Shown: positions 8,894 through 22,459, counted from the first letter of the stretch. The stretch: 64,000 nucleotides of DNA from Bradyrhizobium sp. Gha (GCF_900113735.1 NZ_FOQM01000005.1:62001-126000), one strand, 5' to 3'. Notes: a model not told the origin generated them from the letters alone. Translations and numbers: made by a program.

Positions 8894-10108
8894 ATGGCAA
8901 AAATCAAGGTATCCAATCCCGTCGTCGAGCTCGATGGCGACGAGATGACCCGGATCATCTGGCAGTACATCAAGGACAAGCTGATCAACCCCTTCCTGGA
9001 TGTCGAGCTGCAATATTTCGACCTGGGCATGGAGCACCGCGACCACACCAACGATCAGGTGACCATCGACGCCGCCGAGGCGATCAAGAAGGTCGGCGTC
9101 GGCGTCAAATGCGCCACCATCACCCCTGATGAGGCCCGGGTGAAGGAGTTCAACCTCAAGCAGATGTGGAAGTCGCCGAACGGCACCATCCGCAACATCC
9201 TCGGCGGCGTGATCTTCCGCGAGCCGATCATCTGCAAGAACGTGCCGCGCCTGGTTCCCGGCTGGACCAAGCCGATCATCATCGGCCGCCATGCCTATGG
9301 CGACCAGTACCGCGCCACCGACATCAAGTTCCCGGGCAAGGGCACCCTCTCGCTGAAGTTCGTCGGCGAGGACGGCACCGTGATCGAGAAGGAAGTGTTC
9401 AAGGCTCCCGGCGCCGGCGTCGCCATGGAGATGTACAATCTCGACGACTCCATCATCGACTTCGCCCGCGCCTCCTTCAACTACGGCCTGCTGCGCGGAT
9501 ACCCGGTCTATCTCTCGACCAAGAACACGATTCTGAAGGTCTATGACGGCCGCTTCAAGGACATCTTCCAGGAGATCTTCGACAAGGAGTTCAAGAAGGA
9601 GTTCGACGCCAAGGGCCTGACCTACGAGCACCGGCTGATCGACGACATGGTGGCCTCGGCGCTGAAATGGTCCGGCGGCTATGTCTGGGCCTGCAAGAAC
9701 TACGACGGCGACGTGCAGTCCGACACGGTCGCACAGGGCTACGGCTCGCTCGGCCTGATGACCTCGGTGCTGCTCACCCCCGACGGCAAGACCGTCGAAG
9801 CGGAAGCTGCCCACGGCACGGTGACCCGTCACTACCGCGAGCACCAGAAGGGCAAGGAGACCTCGACCAACTCCATCGCGTCGATCTTCGCCTGGACCCG
9901 TGGCCTTGCCCACCGCGCCAAGCTCGACAACAATCCCGAGCTCGCGAAGTTCGCGACCACGCTGGAGAAGGTCTGCGTCGACACCGTCGAGGAAGGCTAC
10001 ATGACGAAGGACCTCGCGCTGCTGGTCGGCGCCGATCAGCGCTGGCTCTCGACCACCGGCTTCCTCGACAAGGTCGCTGACAACCTTGTGAAGGCGCTGG
10101 CGGCGTAA
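8894..10108 (+). CDS. icd: NADP-dependent isocitrate dehydrogenase
   Basis: Oxidatively decarboxylates isocitrate to 2-oxoglutarate, giving NADPH, in the TCA cycle. The 404-residue protein is of the eukaryote-like dimeric type: [20 protein letters not shown] at the start, substrate-binding [12 protein letters not shown], then [19 protein letters not shown] and the NADP-contact region [17 protein letters not shown]. This type is usual in Alphaproteobacteria, unlike the E. coli Icd. It stands as its own transcription unit, with a palindromic repeat directly downstream. Confidence 0.97.
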   Translation: MAKIKVSNPVVELDGDEMTRIIWQYIKDKLINPFLDVELQYFDLGMEHRDHTNDQVTIDAAEAIKKVGVGVKCATITPDEARVKEFNLKQMWKSPNGTIRNILGGVIFREPIICKNVPRLVPGWTKPIIIGRHAYGDQYRATDIKFPGKGTLSLKFVGEDGTVIEKEVFKAPGAGVAMEMYNLDDSIIDFARASFNYGLLRGYPVYLSTKNTILKVYDGRFKDIFQEIFDKEFKKEFDAKGLTYEHRLIDDMVASALKWSGGYVWACKNYDGDVQSDTVAQGYGSLGLMTSVLLTPDGKTVEAEAAHGTVTRHYREHQKGKETSTNSIASIFAWTRGLAHRAKLDNNPELAKFATTLEKVCVDTVEEGYMTKDLALLVGADQRWLSTTGFLDKVADNLVKALAA

Positions 10109-10120
10109 GCTGCCTCCCCC

Positions 10121-10201
10121 GTCATTGCGAGCGAAGCGAAGCAATCCAGACTGTCCCGGCGGAGGGACACTGGATTGCTTCGTCGCTTCGCTCCTCGCAA
10201 T
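10121..10201. repeat. REP-like inverted repeat after icd
   Basis: Left arm ATTGCGAGCGAAGCGAAGCA followed by ATCCAG, and right arm CTGGAT then TGCTTCGTCGCTTCGCTCCT and CGCAAT: long near-complementary arms around a 20-base loop. This is a familiar Bradyrhizobium intergenic palindrome. It may also end icd transcription. Confidence 0.75.
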
Positions 10202-10213
10202 TGTGCATGTTCA

Positions 10214-10402
10214 CTAATTCGCTGATCGAGAAGTTTCGGTTTTGGCGGCGGCAAAATCCTTTGGAGACTTGCTGCCAAGGGCCTGATGGGGCCTGAAGTT
10301 GTTGTAGTGGACGATACATTCGAAGAGCTCGTTGGCGAAGTGATCGAGGTTTCGCCCTACTCGGCCGAGTATGTTTTCCTGAAGAAGAGCTGAGGAACGC
10401 GA
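10214..10402 (-). pseudogene. transposase C-terminal fragment (integrase core)
   Basis: Read on the minus strand, this stretch gives an open end of a DDE transposase: residues LDHFANELFECIVHYNNF, then RPHQALGSKSPKDFAAA, ending at a TAG at 10214. The YNNFRPHQALG block is the hallmark C-terminal part of IS3-like integrase-core transposases. No start, no N-terminal domain and no inverted ends are present, so it is a relic between alaS and icd. Confidence 0.7.
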
Positions 10403-10411
10403 CGCAGGCGC

Positions 10412-13090
<2,679 letters not shown>

Positions 13091-13294
13091 GTTCATCCAA
13101 TCGGGTGTGCTTGGACCCGTAAATCCGCCATCCAAACCTCTTGATTTGGGCTGATATCTGCGGGCCACAGCGCTTTTAGACAAGGCCAGCTTCGCTGTCC
13201 AGAAACTGTGCAAGCAGATGTGCAGGCAGATCAGAGGCTTGCCGCAGGCGCGTCATCCCCTTCGCAATCCCTTTGGAAAGCCGCAAGGGGCGCG

Positions 13295-13324
13295 TTGACA
13301 GGCTTGGCCGGGCTGTGGTCTGTA
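13295..13324 (+). promoter_or_regulatory. likely sigma-70 promoter of the gcv operon
   Basis: A perfect TTGACA -35 box lies at 13295-13300. About 18 bases later is a weak -10 candidate (TCTGTA, 13319-13324). A start near 13331 would begin just before the first aptamer of the glycine riboswitch. The -35 is convincing; the -10 is inferred from spacing. Confidence 0.45.
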
Positions 13325-13346
13325 CCCATCTGTATCGTACGGCCAC

Positions 13347-13517
13347 GTCGGGAGAGACCGGCTTCACTGCCGGCGCCGAAGGAGCAACCGCCCCGGAAAC
13401 TCTCAGGCAAAAGGACCGCGTGGCTTTGACGACATCTGGAAAGAGGCGCCGACGGGCATAAGCCCGGACCGCGTCCGCCGACGGGATAATACTCTCAGGC
13501 ACAGCGACAGATGGGGC
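13347..13517 (+). ncRNA. tandem glycine riboswitch
   Basis: Two glycine aptamers lie in the gcvT leader. The first has the conserved GGGAGAGACCGG entry, GCGCCGAAGGAGCAACCGCC, then the closing AACTCTCAGGCAAAAGGACC. The second runs from TCTGGAAAGAGGCGCCGACG to ACTCTCAGGCACAGCGACAG and ATGG. In the known family, glycine binding turns on the glycine cleavage genes, and the genes here are gcvT, gcvH and gcvP. The second aptamer is less standard than the first. GC-rich sequence (CCAGGGG..CCCCGGGG) between the aptamers and gcvT may form the expression platform. Confidence 0.92.
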
Positions 13518-13571
13518 TTCGACTGGTGTCCCAGGGGAATCGTCCCCGGGGAACCGCCGAGGGCCCCCGTG

Positions 13572-14720
13572 ATGCTTGCGTCGGACGACAAGAAATCCCC
13601 GAAACGTACACCCCTTTACGACCTGCACGTGTCGCTCGGCGGCAAGATGGTGCCGTTTGCGGGTTATGACATGCCCGTGCAGTATCCCGCAGGGGTGCTG
13701 AAAGAGCATCTCCATACCCGCACCCAAGCCGGCCTGTTCGACGTCTCCCATATGGGCCAGATCGCGCTTCGGCCGAAATCCGGCAAGGTTGAGGACGCCG
13801 CCCGCGCGCTGGAACGGCTGGTGCCGCAGGATGTCCTGGCGATCGCGCCGGGACGGCAGCGCTACGCCCAGTTCACCAATGAAGACGGCGGGATCCTCGA
13901 CGATCTGATGGTCGCGAATTTCGGCGATCATTTGTTTCTGGTGGTCAATGCCGCCTGCAAGGCCGAGGACGAGGCGCATCTGCGCGCGAACCTGTCCGAG
14001 ACCTGCATCATCGATTCGCTTGCCGAGCGCGCGCTGATCGCGTTGCAAGGCCCGAAAGCCGAGTCAGCGCTGGCGAAACTATGTGCAGAGGCGCCCGCCA
14101 TGAAGTTCATGGACGCCGGTCCGCACAATGTTGCCGGCATCAAGTGCTTCGTGTCGCGCTCCGGCTACACAGGGGAAGACGGTTTCGAGATTTCGGTCCC
14201 TGCGGCCGACGCCGAAAGGCTCGCCAAGACGCTGCTCGAAAACCCCGACGTGATGCCGATCGGCTTGGGTGCCCGCGACAGCCTGCGGCTGGAAGCCGGG
14301 CTCTGCCTCTACGGCCATGATATCGACACCGAAACCACGCCGGTCGAGGCTGCACTGGAATGGTCGGTGCAGAAAAGCCGCCGCACCGGCGGCGCGCGCG
14401 CCGGCGGCTTTCCCGGCGCCGAGAAGATTCTCGCGGATTTCGATCACGGCGCATCCCGCCGCCGCGTCGGCCTGCGCGCCGAGGGCCGCGCGCCGGTGCG
14501 TGAAGGCGCGCTGCTGTTCGCCGACAGCGCGGACGGTGGTCCGATCGGAAAGGTCACCTCGGGCGGGTTCGGCCCGAGCCTGAATGCGCCCGTCGCGATG
14601 GGTTATGTGCCCACGAGCCTGAGCGCGCTCGACACCAAGCTCTTTGCGGAAGTGCGCGGGCAACGCCTGCCGCTCGCCGTCGCCGCCATGCCCTTCGTGA
14701 AAAACACCTACAAACGCTGA
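13572..14720 (+). CDS. gcvT: aminomethyltransferase, glycine cleavage T protein
   Basis: Moves the aminomethyl carbon from lipoylated H protein to tetrahydrofolate, releasing ammonia. The 382-residue protein has the GcvT entry [20 protein letters not shown], the block [10 protein letters not shown], the folate-binding [11 protein letters not shown] and [19 protein letters not shown]. Starts: GTG at 13569 and ATG at 13572 are adjacent; the ATG follows a GAGGG ribosome-binding site and is preferred. First gene after the glycine riboswitch; gcvH follows after 10 bases. Confidence 0.96.
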   Translation: MLASDDKKSPKRTPLYDLHVSLGGKMVPFAGYDMPVQYPAGVLKEHLHTRTQAGLFDVSHMGQIALRPKSGKVEDAARALERLVPQDVLAIAPGRQRYAQFTNEDGGILDDLMVANFGDHLFLVVNAACKAEDEAHLRANLSETCIIDSLAERALIALQGPKAESALAKLCAEAPAMKFMDAGPHNVAGIKCFVSRSGYTGEDGFEISVPAADAERLAKTLLENPDVMPIGLGARDSLRLEAGLCLYGHDIDTETTPVEAALEWSVQKSRRTGGARAGGFPGAEKILADFDHGASRRRVGLRAEGRAPVREGALLFADSADGGPIGKVTSGGFGPSLNAPVAMGYVPTSLSALDTKLFAEVRGQRLPLAVAAMPFVKNTYKR

Positions 14721-14730
14721 GGACAACAAA

Positions 14731-15099
14731 ATGACCACGACGCTGTACACCTCCGACCATGAATGGCTGGCGATCGACGGCGATGTCGCAACCGTCGGGA
14801 TCACCGATTACGCGCAGTCGCAACTCGGCGACGTCGTGTTCGTCGAATTGCCCAAGGTCGGCCGCACCCTGAAGAAGGCCGAAGCCGCCGCCGTGGTGGA
14901 ATCGGTAAAGGCCGCCTCCGACGTCTACGCGCCCATCTCGGGCGAAGTGCTCGAGACCAACGAGGCGCTCGCCGCGGAGCCCGCGCTGGTGAACTCGGAC
15001 GCGCAAGCCGCGGCCTGGTTCTTCAAGATCAAAATTGCCGACAAGAGCGAGCTTGGCGGCCTCATGGATGAAGCCGCCTACAAGGCCCACACGGCGTGA
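14731..15099 (+). CDS. gcvH: glycine cleavage H protein
   Basis: Small carrier (122 residues) that shuttles the aminomethyl group on a lipoyl arm between P, T and L proteins. The lipoylation site is Lys60 in [19 protein letters not shown], the usual setting. The start [18 protein letters not shown] is typical. It lies 10 bases after gcvT and before gcvP, so it shares the riboswitch-controlled transcript. The L protein (lpd) is not in the window and is normally shared with other complexes. Confidence 0.97.
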   Translation: MTTTLYTSDHEWLAIDGDVATVGITDYAQSQLGDVVFVELPKVGRTLKKAEAAAVVESVKAASDVYAPISGEVLETNEALAAEPALVNSDAQAAAWFFKIKIADKSELGGLMDEAAYKAHTA

Positions 15100-15127
15100 G
15101 ATGACGAGAACGGCCGCCCCATACTCG

Positions 15128-15231
15128 GTGTCATCACCCGCGAAAGCGGGTGATCCAGTACGCCGCGGCTTCTCGGTTCCAACGCTGACGCCTGCGTTTA
15201 CTGGGTGCCCCGCCTTCGCGGGGCACGACAA
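15128..15231. repeat. palindromic repeat between gcvH and gcvP
   Basis: Two hairpins flank about 45 bases: CACCCGCGAAAGCGGGTG on the left and GTGCCCCGCCTTCGCGGGGC on the right. This is the common Bradyrhizobium REP-type element. It sits inside the gcv operon, so it may lower or stabilise parts of the transcript. Confidence 0.7.
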
Positions 15232-15252
15232 AGAGATCTAAAGCGAGGACCC

Positions 15253-18135
15253 ATGATGACCGCGCACCGCAAATCCAATGGCGAGACCACCCCTTTCGTT
15301 CGCCGCCACATCGGCCCATCGGCGCGCGACGTCACCGCAATGCTCGAGACTGTCGGCGCCAAGAGCGTCGACGCGCTGATGGCGGAAACGCTGCCGGCCT
15401 CGATCAGGCAGGCCGCTCCGCTCGATCTCGGCAAGCCCTTGAGCGAGACCGAGGCGATCGCGCATATGGCTGAGCTCGCTCGTCAGAACCAGGTGTTCAC
15501 CTCGCTGATCGGCCAGGGCTATTCCGGCACGATCCTGCCCGCGGTGATCCAGCGCAACATTCTGGAGAACCCGGCCTGGTACACGGCCTACACGCCCTAC
15601 CAGCCCGAGATCAGCCAGGGCCGGCTCGAAGCGCTGTTCAACTTCCAGACCATGATCTGCGACCTCACCGGGCTCGATGTCGCCAACGCCTCGCTGCTCG
15701 ATGAGGCGACCGCGGCGGCCGAAGCGATGGCGCTGGCGGAGCGGCATTCGAAGGTCGAAGCAAAGGCCTTCTTCGTCGACAAGGACGTGCATCCGCAGAC
15801 GCTGGCTGTGATGCGCACGCGCGCCGAACCGCTCGGCTGGACTCTGGTCGTCGGCGATCCGCTCACCGATCTCGACACGGCCGACGTGCTCGGCGCGCTG
15901 CTGCAATATCCGGGAAGCTCGGGCGCGGTGCGCGACATCAGGCCCGCGATCGCGGCGCTGAAGACCAAGGGCGCGCTCGCGATCGTTGCCGCTGATCTGC
16001 TGGCACTGACGCTGCTCGCCTCGCCCGGCGAGTTAGGGGCCGACATCGCCGTCGGCTCGGCGCAGCGCTTTGGCGTGCCGATGGGCTATGGCGGGCCGCA
16101 CGCGGCCTATATGGCGGTGCGCGATGCGCTGAAGCGCTCGTTGCCTGGCCGCATCGTCGGCCTTTCCGTCGATTCACGCGGGATGCCTGCCTATCGCCTG
16201 GCTCTGCAGACGCGCGAGCAGCACATCCGCCGCGAGAAGGCGACCTCCAACATCTGCACCGCGCAGGTGCTGCTCGCCGTGATCGCCTCCATGTATGCGG
16301 TCTATCACGGCCCCGAGGGGCTCGGGCAGATCGCGCGCAATGTGCATCGTCGCACCGCCGTGCTCGCCAGCGGCCTGCGCAAGCTCGGCTTCGCACCGCA
16401 GTCCGAAAGCTTCTTCGACACGCTCAGCGTCGATGCCGGCGCCAAACGTGCCGAGATCATCGCGCGCGCGGCGGCCGAGAAGATCAATCTCGGCGTCGGT
16501 GAGACCAACTTGCGCATCGCGCTCGACGAGACCACCACGCCTGCGACTGTGGAAGCGGTCTGGCGTGCCTTCGGCGGGCAATTGTCCTACGCCGAAATCG
16601 ATGCCACGACGCACGAGGCGCTGCCGGACACGCTGAAGCGTACGACCGCGTTCCTCACCCATCCGGTATTCCACGCGCATCGCTCGGAAACCGAGATGCT
16701 GCGCTATATGCGCAAGCTCAGCGATCGCGACCTCGCGCTCGACCGCGCGATGATTCCGCTCGGCTCCTGCACGATGAAGCTGAACGCGACGACTGAAATG
16801 ATGCCGCTGACCTGGCCGGAATTCGGCAGCCTGCACCCGTTCGCCCCGCACGAGCAGGCCAAGGGCTATCACGCGCTGTTCGCGCGGCTGGAAAAATGGC
16901 TCTGCGACATCACCGGCTACGACGCCATCTCGCTGCAGCCGAACTCAGGCGCGCAAGGCGAGTATGCCGGACTTCTGGCTATCCGGGGTTATCATGCCGC
17001 GCGCGGAGAAAGCCATCGCAAGATCTGCCTGATCCCCTCATCCGCCCACGGCACCAACCCGGCCTCGGCCGCGATGGTCGGCATGGATGTCGTGGTGGTG
17101 GCCTGCGAAGCCAATGGCGACGTCGACGTCAATGATCTCCGCGCCAAGGCCGAGAAGCATTCCAAGGATCTCGCCGCTGTGATGATCACCTATCCCTCGA
17201 CGCATGGCGTGTTCGAGGAGCACATCAGCGAGATCTGCGACATCGTGCACGGCCATGGCGGCCAGGTGTATCTCGACGGCGCCAACCTCAACGCACAGGT
17301 CGGATTGTCCCGGCCCGGCGATTACGGTGCCGACGTCAGCCATCTCAATCTGCACAAGACCTTCTGCATTCCGCATGGCGGCGGCGGCCCCGGCATGGGC
17401 CCGATCGGCGTCAAGGCGCATCTTAAGCCGTTCCTGCCAGGTCATCCTGAAAATCGTCACCCCGCGACGAGCGCGGAAGCCCCGGTCGGCCCGGTTTCGG
17501 CCGCCCCGTTCGGCTCCGCCTCGATCCTGACCATCTCCTACATCTACATCCTGATGATGGGCGGCGAAGGCTTGAAGCGCGCGACCGAGATCGCGATCCT
17601 CAACGCCAACTACGTCGCCGCACGGCTCGATGCGCACTTCCCGGTGCTCTACAAGAACGCCAGGGGACGCGTCGCGCATGAATGCATCGTCGACCCCCGT
17701 CCGCTGAAGACGAGTTCGGGAGTCACCGTCGACGACATCGCCAAGCGCCTGATCGATTACGGCTTCCATGCGCCGACCATGAGCTTCCCGGTGCCGGGCA
17801 CGCTGATGATGGAGCCGACGGAGTCGGAATCCAAGGCCGAGCTGGATCGCTTTTGCGATGCCATGATCGCGATCCGGAAAGAGATTGCCGAGGTCGAGGC
17901 CGGCCGCTTCAAGATCGAGGCATCGCCGCTGCGCCACGCCCCGCACACGGTGCACGACATCGCCGATGACGATTGGAAGCGCGCCTATGGCCGCAGCGAA
18001 GGCTGCTTCCCCGATGGCGTCTCGCGCACCGACAAATATTGGTGCCCGGTGGGCCGCGTCGACAACGTCTATGGCGATCGCAATCTGGTGTGCTCCTGCC
18101 CGCCGGTGAGCGACTACGCGCAAGCGGCGGAGTAG
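15253..18135 (+). CDS. gcvP: glycine dehydrogenase (decarboxylating), glycine cleavage P protein
   Basis: PLP enzyme that decarboxylates glycine and passes the aminomethyl group to GcvH. At about 960 residues it is the single-chain (fused alpha/beta) form. Visible blocks are [13 protein letters not shown] at the start, [20 protein letters not shown], and the PLP-lysine motif [19 protein letters not shown] in the second half. ATGs at 15253 and 15256 are both possible; the GAGG at 15245-15248 spaces better for 15256. A palindromic repeat separates it from gcvH, but strand and context make one operon likely. Confidence 0.97.
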   Translation: MMTAHRKSNGETTPFVRRHIGPSARDVTAMLETVGAKSVDALMAETLPASIRQAAPLDLGKPLSETEAIAHMAELARQNQVFTSLIGQGYSGTILPAVIQRNILENPAWYTAYTPYQPEISQGRLEALFNFQTMICDLTGLDVANASLLDEATAAAEAMALAERHSKVEAKAFFVDKDVHPQTLAVMRTRAEPLGWTLVVGDPLTDLDTADVLGALLQYPGSSGAVRDIRPAIAALKTKGALAIVAADLLALTLLASPGELGADIAVGSAQRFGVPMGYGGPHAAYMAVRDALKRSLPGRIVGLSVDSRGMPAYRLALQTREQHIRREKATSNICTAQVLLAVIASMYAVYHGPEGLGQIARNVHRRTAVLASGLRKLGFAPQSESFFDTLSVDAGAKRAEIIARAAAEKINLGVGETNLRIALDETTTPATVEAVWRAFGGQLSYAEIDATTHEALPDTLKRTTAFLTHPVFHAHRSETEMLRYMRKLSDRDLALDRAMIPLGSCTMKLNATTEMMPLTWPEFGSLHPFAPHEQAKGYHALFARLEKWLCDITGYDAISLQPNSGAQGEYAGLLAIRGYHAARGESHRKICLIPSSAHGTNPASAAMVGMDVVVVACEANGDVDVNDLRAKAEKHSKDLAAVMITYPSTHGVFEEHISEICDIVHGHGGQVYLDGANLNAQVGLSRPGDYGADVSHLNLHKTFCIPHGGGGPGMGPIGVKAHLKPFLPGHPENRHPATSAEAPVGPVSAAPFGSASILTISYIYILMMGGEGLKRATEIAILNANYVAARLDAHFPVLYKNARGRVAHECIVDPRPLKTSSGVTVDDIAKRLIDYGFHAPTMSFPVPGTLMMEPTESESKAELDRFCDAMIAIRKEIAEVEAGRFKIEASPLRHAPHTVHDIADDDWKRAYGRSEGCFPDGVSRTDKYWCPVGRVDNVYGDRNLVCSCPPVSDYAQAAE

Positions 18136-18149
18136 TTATCGCAGGGTGA

Positions 18150-18285
18150 GTTAGCAGGCGGCTGCGCGAAGCAGTCCGCTCGCGTAACCCACCATTTCTG
18201 CTTCGGCCGAAACGAACAGCGGTGGGTTACGCCGTGCAAGCTGCGCTTCGCGCAGCCGCAAGGCTAACCCACCCTACGGCACCGA
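18150..18285. repeat. palindromic repeat after gcvP
   Basis: Holds mutually complementary words GTAACCCACC (18185) and GGTGGGTTAC (18221), and a second pair GGCTGCGCGAAG and CTTCGCGCAGCC, ending with CTAACCCACCCTACGGC. It resembles a dispersed Bradyrhizobium repeat and lies between convergent genes, where it could act as a terminator. Confidence 0.65.
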
Positions 18286-18293
18286 GCGTGCAG

Positions 18294-19289
18294 CTAAGGC
18301 GCAACCAACAATCGGCTTTCGCGATCCCACCGCCAGAGCCGTTCGCTGGTCAGAAGCGTGCCACCCCACCAGCGCCGAAGCGGATTGTGACGCCGGAAAT
18401 CCTCTCGGCCCTCCAGAACGGCTTGGCCAAACTCCGTCAGCGACAGGCGGCTTCGGCGATAGGCGGCGTTGCGCCCTCGCGCATCGTGCCGAGCGAGTGT
18501 CGCGAGTTTTGGGTCGAGGCCTGATATCGCCGGAATCGGACCGGATGCGAGCCCTTCGAGCAGCGGTCCAAGCTCCCATTGGTCGAATACGCGCGTGTCG
18601 AGCAGCCCGCCCGGCTGAAACAGCTCCTTGGTTCGGTTGTGGCCCCGTGCGATCAGGTCGAGAAGCCGCGCTTCCGTCGCGCCCAATCCGGTGACCGGCG
18701 ACGGCAGTTCCGCCAGCAAGTCCTCCATGGCCCGATTGAGGAAGGGCTGGCTGGGGAAATCCCCGCCGAGCAGTCCGACACAAAGCTCCGGCGTTGGTGC
18801 GCGATACGCTTCCCAGGCAATGCGGGCGGCCTCGAAGTCGCACTCCGTAACATCGAACTCCCGCACGGCATGATCGCGGAGCCTGGCACTGTCTGCTCCA
18901 AGCAAATCGAAATCGACACATCGGAGCTTGAGACGCTCGGCGGCATATGGCTGGGATCTGAGATAGTCGAGGATCCAGATCAGCTGCAATTGATTGTTCG
19001 GGCTGGGATCGAACCACAGCTCGATGAGATCGACGCCATAGGCCTTGCAGAACCAGACCAATCCGAGATTCTTGTGCGCGAGACCCGTCTGGGAGGACCG
19101 TTTCACGAGGTCGGACCAATGCACCTCCGGATCGCGTGGGTACATGCGACCTCCGAGATATTGATCAAGATGATGCGACGTCGGCAGCGGCCCCGAAACA
19201 AAGCGAAAGATGAGGGGCGCGACCATGTCGGCTGGATTCGCCGGGACGAGGCCAACACCGGACGAACTCGTCAGGATTACACGCTTCAT
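18294..19289 (-). CDS. DUF1835-like protein of unknown function
   Basis: 331 residues starting MKRVILTSSSGVGLVP. I see no signal peptide or membrane segment. Blocks such as ELWFDPSPNNQLQLIWILDY and GLGATEARLLDLIARG resemble the DUF1835 family, whose biochemical role is not known. The C-terminus is rich in Trp and Arg (RRWWGGTLLTSERLWRWDR). A decayed copy of its 3' end lies just upstream (19356-19477), so the gene was once duplicated. A short palindrome about 50 bases upstream of the start may be a control site. Family call is moderate; the gene itself looks real. Confidence 0.65.
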   Translation of the reverse strand: MKRVILTSSSGVGLVPANPADMVAPLIFRFVSGPLPTSHHLDQYLGGRMYPRDPEVHWSDLVKRSSQTGLAHKNLGLVWFCKAYGVDLIELWFDPSPNNQLQLIWILDYLRSQPYAAERLKLRCVDFDLLGADSARLRDHAVREFDVTECDFEAARIAWEAYRAPTPELCVGLLGGDFPSQPFLNRAMEDLLAELPSPVTGLGATEARLLDLIARGHNRTKELFQPGGLLDTRVFDQWELGPLLEGLASGPIPAISGLDPKLATLARHDARGRNAAYRRSRLSLTEFGQAVLEGREDFRRHNPLRRWWGGTLLTSERLWRWDRESRLLVAP

Positions 19290-19337
19290 GGCCCCGGCGC
19301 CCTACTCCCAGGCGAGACGCAGTCGCTTCCCAAAATT

Positions 19338-19357
19338 GATATGGAGCAATCCATATC
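19338..19357. promoter_or_regulatory. palindrome upstream of the DUF1835-like gene
   Basis: Perfect 8-base arms GATATGGA and TCCATATC around GCAA, about 50 bases before the start at 19289. The site overlaps the end of the decayed copy. It could be an operator or a short hairpin; no regulator is identified. Confidence 0.3.
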
Positions 19358-19477
19358 AGGCAGGTGCAACCAATAATCGGCTTTCGCGATCGCTTCGCCA
19401 GAGCCTTTCGGTGGCCAGAAGCATGCCGCCCCACCAGCGATCAATGCCGCCCGACCAGTCGGGATCAGACGCTTCAT
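19356..19477 (-). pseudogene. decayed internally deleted copy of the DUF1835-like gene
   Basis: One reading frame starts MKRLIPTG, like the MKRVILTS start of the neighbour. In another frame the same stretch reads RWWGGMLLATERLWRSDR then ESRLLVAPA and a stop at 19356, nearly the same as the neighbour's C-terminus (RWWGGTLLTSERLWRWDRES). So a tandem copy lost almost all of its middle and is frameshifted. It cannot make a functional protein. Confidence 0.7.
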
Positions 19478-19578
19478 CGCACCACCTGATCAACGCATCA
19501 CAAAGAGAGACGGGCACTGACGACGTCGGCAACTCAACGTCCTCAGCGCCCGCTCCTCGCGAACTTTGACTCGAAGGC

Positions 19579-20667
<1,089 letters not shown>

Positions 20668-20760
20668 TGGGTCGTGCTCCTTATGGCGAGGATTCGCGTG
20701 CGGGACAAACGGTTGGCGGGGCGGCTCGTCGATAAAAGCAATGTACACTATCTGTTCTAT

Positions 20761-20775
20761 GTTCGCAATATGTTC
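20761..20775 (-). promoter_or_regulatory. SOS (LexA) box of recA
   Basis: Reads GAACATATTGCGAAC on the minus strand, an exact GAAC-N7-GAAC. That is the LexA operator known from Alphaproteobacteria and differs from the E. coli box. A partly overlapping upstream GTTC...GAAC pair (GTTCGCAAAAGAAC) extends the symmetry. Confidence 0.85.
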
Positions 20776-20842
20776 TTTTGCGAACTGGGTACGGTCCGTA
20801 TTTAACCCCCAGTGTCCGAAGCTGAATTTAGAGGTGCCCTAA

Positions 20843-21013
20843 TTCGACTGGGGAACGAATGTTCTCTTTGCAGCCTCTCGGTTCAAGAGACCTGCGGCTC
20901 CGGACACCTTCCTAGGCCGCAAGACACAAGAGCCCTTCCCGGAGGAAGATCCGATGGAGCGGGTGGACATCCAGAATCTGATCCACGGTGAATTGCAGCC
21001 GCCCAAAGAGTAA
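20843..21013 (+). pseudogene. C-terminal fragment of a small hypothetical gene family
   Basis: An open stretch without a good start reads RPAAPDTFLGRKTQEPFPEE, then DPMERVDIQNLIHGELQ and a stop at 21011. The PDTFLGRKTQEPFP block is shared with the small ORF at 21201-21416. This copy keeps the tail but lacks the N-terminal part. Function unknown. Confidence 0.5.
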
Positions 21014-21168
21014 GGCCCCCGTGCTGTCCCCATTGGACCCTCGGTGTCCCAGCTTGTTCTGGCTAGTGTCCCCTAAGTGCACTTTTGAACCAAGGCGGCG
21101 TGAGATAGTTTACCCCCCATCACCGGCCGAGGCTCTGCCCGTAGGCGTCGGTGGCTGAGAGACCGAGA

Positions 21169-21196
21169 GCGCTCCCGCCTGCACAACAGGGAGCGC
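21169..21196 (+). promoter_or_regulatory. hairpin covering the ribosome-binding site of a small ORF
   Basis: Perfect 8-base arms GCGCTCCC and GGGAGCGC. The right arm contains the GGGAG that would serve as ribosome-binding site for the ATG at 21201. In RNA the hairpin would hide that site, so translation may be conditional or the element may be a terminator remnant. Confidence 0.4.
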
Positions 21197-21200
21197 CGCC

Positions 21201-21416
21201 ATGACGGAAAAGCCCGTCTATTTTGTCCGCCATCTTGCTGCAGAGATTGCCGAACAGAATGCCCGCATAAGGGAGCTGATCGCGCGAGCGTCCGAGGTGC
21301 TGAAACTGCCAAAGCCAGACACCTTTCTTGGTCGCAAGACCCAGGAGCCCTTCCCAAACGAGGACCCTGTGCCTCTGGTAACAAGCTTGGAATCTCTGGA
21401 ACCAAGGAACTTATAG
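21201..21416 (+). CDS. small hypothetical protein (PDTFLGRKTQEPFP family)
   Basis: 71 residues, MTEKPVYFVRHLAAEIAEQN at the start, predicted helix to about residue 35, then PDTFLGRKTQEPFPNEDP. It shares the PDTFLGRKTQEPFP block with the fragment at 20843-21013, but the tail after NEDP (VPLVTSLESLEPRNL) differs from the other copy's MERVDIQNLIHGEL. That suggests this copy's 3' end was replaced. No known domain. Whether it is expressed is open, since its ribosome-binding site lies in a hairpin. Confidence 0.45.
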   Translation: MTEKPVYFVRHLAAEIAEQNARIRELIARASEVLKLPKPDTFLGRKTQEPFPNEDPVPLVTSLESLEPRNL

Positions 21417-22201
21417 GATATGCTCGGCAAATGACGCGCGCGTAGCAAAAGTCGCAGCGGCCCCACCAACGCTGTTACATATGGCGGGGCCGCCTGCTCG
21501 ACGAGCTCCGGGGCTGGAAATCCGGGCCCGAAGGCCACCAGAGTGTACGCCTCTCTGCCAATGATGATGATTGAAACAAAGGAGCACTCATTTCGGAGTG
21601 TCCTAATCCGCGTCTGCGGGTGCAGCGGCCCCGGGTACCTTGCGGGACTGGAGAGAGGATGTGACGCCGGGGCCGCGAGCGCACCAACTCGAATACACCT
21701 AGCACGCTGCGACAAGGCTCTGCCGCGTACCTTCCTTGCGCACCAACATATGTGAAGTGTCCTGGATTAACTTCGCTTGTGTCCTGCGGCATCATTGCGC
21801 CAATGACGAAGCGGCCAAAGAGAAGAGGCCAATGAGAAGACCTGCCTCGAAGGTCACGACCTTGATGTCTGGCGGCGAGAACGACACGTGCTTCGGCTGA
21901 AGCAGCGAACTCCGCAATAAGGCGGCCGCAGTTGGGCGAGTTCGTCCAGCGAACACCGTACAGAGAAATTTGGCAGTTTGTTTCGGGAACGATGGCTTTG
22001 GCCGCGCGTCTGTACGGAGCCCCCAGCCAGATAGGACAGCCCCCCGACTGCTGGAGGAAAACCCGCATCACGCGGGTTGGCGGCCCCCCATCGGGGCCGT
22101 TTAAATTTCCTGATGCTCGTCTTGATCTTTTATCGGCTTCGAAGGCGGGTACTGTCCGGCCCCAAGCGTCCCAACTGATGTAGAAGGCCGACTCAGTTGG
22201 C
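21417..22201. other. gene-poor stretch with decayed sequence
   Basis: No convincing gene in 785 bases. A long open frame on the minus strand (22218 to 21475) has no recognisable domain and atypical composition. The word TGTCC with CTAA or CTG recurs at 21598, 21757 and 21779. Two hairpins near 22060-22099 are listed separately. Confidence 0.5.
22060..22108 (+). terminator. paired hairpins, likely intrinsic terminator
   Basis: First hairpin AACCCGC..GCGGGTT (22060-22078), second CGGCCCC..GGGGCCG (22081-22099), followed by TTTAAATTT. The T run after the second hairpin fits rightward termination. No obvious gene lies upstream. Confidence 0.45.
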
Positions 22202-22300
22202 GTCCGCATCGGTCGCATCGAGCTTGATGAGACTTGGGGCTACGTCGGCAAGAAGCAGAAGCGCGTTGAACGGACAGGCATTCACCTCTGCGGCGCCTGA
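22202..22300 (+). pseudogene. transposase fragment
   Basis: Reads RIELDETWGYVGKKQKRVER before a stop at 22298. The DE-W-x-Y/F-V-x-K-K-Q motif is the DDE core start of IS1/ISXO2-like transposases. Nothing else of the element is left. Confidence 0.5.
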
Positions 22301-22459
22301 ATTGAAAGGGGCCGCTTCTCAGCGACCCCTTGCCGGTTACAATCTTGTTCGGGATGAAATCCAGCCCCGGCAACAACCACCGTAGCGGTACCAAAAAGCC
22401 AAGTGGATTCCGGACAATTACCGTTCGCAATGCTGTCCTAATCTGCCTCCCGAGCGAAC

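Noticed and set aside
8846..10144. 432-residue open frame antisense to icd
   Set aside because: Exact shadow of icd; no signal of its own.
21475..22218. 247-residue open frame on the minus strand in the gene-poor stretch
   Set aside because: No domain, poor codon pattern, crosses terminator hairpins and the transposase scrap.
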